Assembly: GCF_001510645.1 (NCBI RefSeq)
Contig: NZ_LMVB01000002.1
Span: forward strand, 1-64,000
DNA from: Paenibacillus sp. FJAT-29882
GTDB lineage: Bacteria > Bacillota > Bacilli > Bacillales > DSM-1321
DNA length: 64,000 nucleotides
Direction of reading: 5' to 3'
Positions 62,192 to 64,000 of this stretch are shown here, in pieces (the first letter of the stretch is position 1; each line of letters opens with the position of its first letter). Under the pieces are notes generated by a model that worked only from the letters and a program-made list of their open reading frames with translations, did not search any database and had not been told where the DNA came from. A program made the translations under genes and the position numbers.

Positions 62192-62980
62192 TCACAATTT
62201 CTTTGTCAGGAATTCATCGACTAAATAACCTGCTTGAGGAAAGTGTAATCCTAATTGCCAAGCTTCAATTCCTTTTAACCGGTAATCAACTATCATTTGG
62301 CGTTTTTGAGCAAGAGCCTTTGCGTCTTCGAACCAAACAATATGTAGCTTACCGGATCCATCTTGGTAGCGATAGAAAGGTCGTTGATCTTCAATGGAAT
62401 ATTGAATGGGTACCTGATATTTCATAGCTGTCTCGATTGTATCCATAACAGAAATAGCACGTGCGCTCATAACAGCCCCATTAGACATTGTCCAATCATA
62501 TCCATACCTTGGTACACCAAGGATGATTTTATTTCTTCTCATGAACTTTTGAGCATATTCGATTGTTTTTCTAACTTCTTTTATAGGAGCGACAGGTCCA
62601 GGTGGACTACTTGCTTCATGCCAGTCATAGGCCATGATAAAGACAAAATCAACAGCGCACCAATTCCTCCATAATCATATCCTTGTAACCAGGAAATATC
62701 ATCACTTGTTTTCGCGGGCACGGCAACGGACGTATAATATCCTTCTGGCCCTAAACGCTCTCGTAACAAGCGTAAGAAACCACTATATATATCCCGATCT
62801 ACCCCACGTGTTCTTTCAAAATCACTATTCACTCCAGCATAATTCTTACTTTTGATCAAATTGTAAATCTGATCAATTACCCATTGTCTTAATTCAGGAT
62901 TATTTAAGATTCTCCCTACTAAATCTGGACTAAATCCCGTCTCCGTTAAATTGGTTATTACAGCCAAAGGCGCTACTTGA
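62192..62980 (-). pseudogene. GH18 spore cortex/peptidoglycan hydrolase (YaaH-like), truncated and frameshifted
   Basis: Homology starts abruptly at VAPLAVITNLTETGFSPDLV (about 62976), so N-terminal LysM domains and the first strands of the barrel are missing. The catalytic strand YAGVNSDFERTR keeps the glutamate. Near 62654-62659 a one-base loss (GCGGCTG to GCGCTG, inferred) shifts the frame: DYGGIGA continues as VDFVFIMAYDWHEASSP in the next frame, to the normal C-terminus WQLGLHFPQAG. Not functional. Confidence 0.8.
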
Positions 62981-63042
62981 TTCCCTCTGCGTTTTTTCAC
63001 TATTATCTTCCTAAAGAAGTATGGAATTTTGACAATGAAAGC

Positions 63043-63070
63043 AAAAAAATCAACCAGATAGATCTGGCTG
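63043..63070 (-). terminator. Terminator of mtnA
   Basis: On the minus strand CAGCCAGAT and ATCTGGTTG pair (one G-T), followed by ATTTTTTT. The loop is very short, so the inner pairs probably stay open. Confidence 0.65.
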
Positions 63071-63108
63071 AATACGAATGAACCCAATTAATTAGCTTTG
63101 ATTTTCAC

Positions 63109-64000
63109 TTATCTTTCCTTTGTCACCAAATTTAATAGACTATCTCTGTACGGGGGATAAGCAATTCCTTTCTCGGTGACAATCCCGGTAATGAGTTCAT
63201 GGTCGGTTACATCAAAGGCTGGATTGTATGCTTTCACATTTTCAGGAGCCATTGGTTTTTCATACCATGCCTTTGTAATTTCCTCCGGATTTCGAATCTC
63301 GATTGGAATGTCATCCCCTGTTTCACACTCGATATCGACCGTAGACAGAGGTGCACATACATAAAATGGAACCCGATAATACTTAGCCAAAATCGCCAAG
63401 CCCGACGTACCAATTTTATTGGCTGTATCGCCGTTAGCAGCTACACGGTCACACCCTACTAAGACTGCCTGAACTTTCCCTTCCTTCATAACAAGCGAGG
63501 CCATGTTGTCACAAATTAAAGTAACGTCTACTCCTGCTTCTTGCAACTCCCATGCAGTTAAACGGGCTCCTTGAAGAAGAGGTCTTGTTTCATCAGCGAA
63601 TACTTTGAAGTCGTACCCTTTTTCCTTGCCCAAATAAACAGGTGCGAGCGCTGTACCATACTTAGCCGTCGCGATTGTTCCTGCATTGCAGTGAGTTAAA
63701 ATTCCAAAGCCAGGTTTTAATAAAGTAAGAGCATGCTCGCCAATCGACCGACACACGATTTCATCTTCTATTCGAATCTTTTCCGCTTCTTCCTTCAGTG
63801 CATTTTTTATTTCTGTTATACTTTTTTCTGCTACCTTTTGTAAGCATTCTTCCATTCGATTCAATGCCCAAAATAAATTAACTGCCGTCGGGCGGGAAGA
63901 AGCTAAATATTGTTTATTTTTTTGAAAATCATCATATAACTCTGGAAATGTAACTGCCTTAGATTTTTTGGTTTCTAAATAAATTCCATATGCAGCGGCA
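63109..64000 (-). CDS. mtnA: MtnA, S-methyl-5-thioribose-1-phosphate isomerase (5' end outside window)
   Basis: At least 296 codons, open to the right edge. Upstream of the ATG at 63864 the same frame continues with [11 protein letters not shown] and [19 protein letters not shown], which is family sequence, so the true start lies beyond 64000. Catalytic residues: Cys in [12 protein letters not shown] and Asp in [19 protein letters not shown]. It converts MTR-1-P to MTRu-1-P in methionine salvage. SAM-riboswitch control is common but lies outside the window. Confidence 0.95.
   Translation of the reverse strand, partial: AAAYGIYLETKKSKAVTFPELYDDFQKNKQYLASSRPTAVNLFWALNRMEECLQKVAEKSITEIKNALKEEAEKIRIEDEIVCRSIGEHALTLLKPGFGILTHCNAGTIATAKYGTALAPVYLGKEKGYDFKVFADETRPLLQGARLTAWELQEAGVDVTLICDNMASLVMKEGKVQAVLVGCDRVAANGDTANKIGTSGLAILAKYYRVPFYVCAPLSTVDIECETGDDIPIEIRNPEEITKAWYEKPMAPENVKAYNPAFDVTDHELITGIVTEKGIAYPPYRDSLLNLVTKER

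Overview
The window is about 64 kb of a low-GC, endospore-forming Firmicute, most likely Bacillaceae (Bacillus sensu lato). Three things support this. The left edge is the 5' end of a 16S rRNA gene. The first half follows the Bacillus subtilis order rrn - ygxA - ygzB - perR - bcp - gsaB - ygaE - ygaD - ygaC - ygaB - sspE - fabL - yfhS - mutY - yfhP - yfhJ - sspK - yfhH - recX - yfhF - yfhE - yfhD, with insertions. It also carries many spore genes: SspE, SspK, YfhD and YfhE types, two gerA-type germination operons, cdaS and a CotA laccase. I did not identify a species.

Layout. 1-5.8 kb: 16S 5' end with promoter and boxA, ygxA, ygzB, perR with a PerR box, a 2-hydroxyacid dehydrogenase, an M29 aminopeptidase, bcp and a small K+ channel. 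5.8-11.3 kb: a repeat-rich stretch holding a small YfhD-like gene, then a DHA2-type MFS transporter, a binuclear-metal ureohydrolase behind a near-consensus sigma-54 promoter, and the PAS-AAA activator that probably drives it. 11.3-14.9 kb: an IS4 transposase fragment, an ABC-2 export operon and a small unknown gene, with REP-like elements between them. 14.9-31 kb: the conserved gsaB-yga/yfh block. 31-48 kb: germination operon 1 (A-C-D-B, minus strand), a glutamate-synthase-like FMN protein, a DUF3189 protein, a cluster of three consensus DnaA boxes, cdaS, an AI-2E-family permease, a DnaQ-like exonuclease and germination operon 2 (A-C-B-B, plus strand), in which the B subunit is tandemly duplicated. 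48-52 kb: a methyltransferase split by a one-base frameshift, rluF and a NERD-protein remnant. 51.5-57.7 kb: a LacI-controlled sugar ABC uptake and catabolism operon with three TGTAATCGATTACA-type operators. 57.9-64 kb: CotA, an M28 peptidase, a broken GH18 spore hydrolase and mtnA, which runs off the right edge.

The most unusual content lies between genes. Four dispersed repeat families are visible. (1) REP/REPIN-like elements built on GGGGTCAGACCCC, about ten in 64 kb. Several are nested inside an inverted repeat specific to their own locus, as if inserted into terminator hairpin loops. (2) A modular hairpin element (modules A, B and C) with five copies; in three of them its end lies 15-30 bases before a co-oriented start codon, so it could be a leader RNA. 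(3) A roughly 210-bp element present twice, at 24.6 and 41.7 kb. (4) Spaced TATATCAGCC motifs at 16.6 and 50.8 kb. No transposase for any of them is in the window, and no CRISPR array or tRNA was found.
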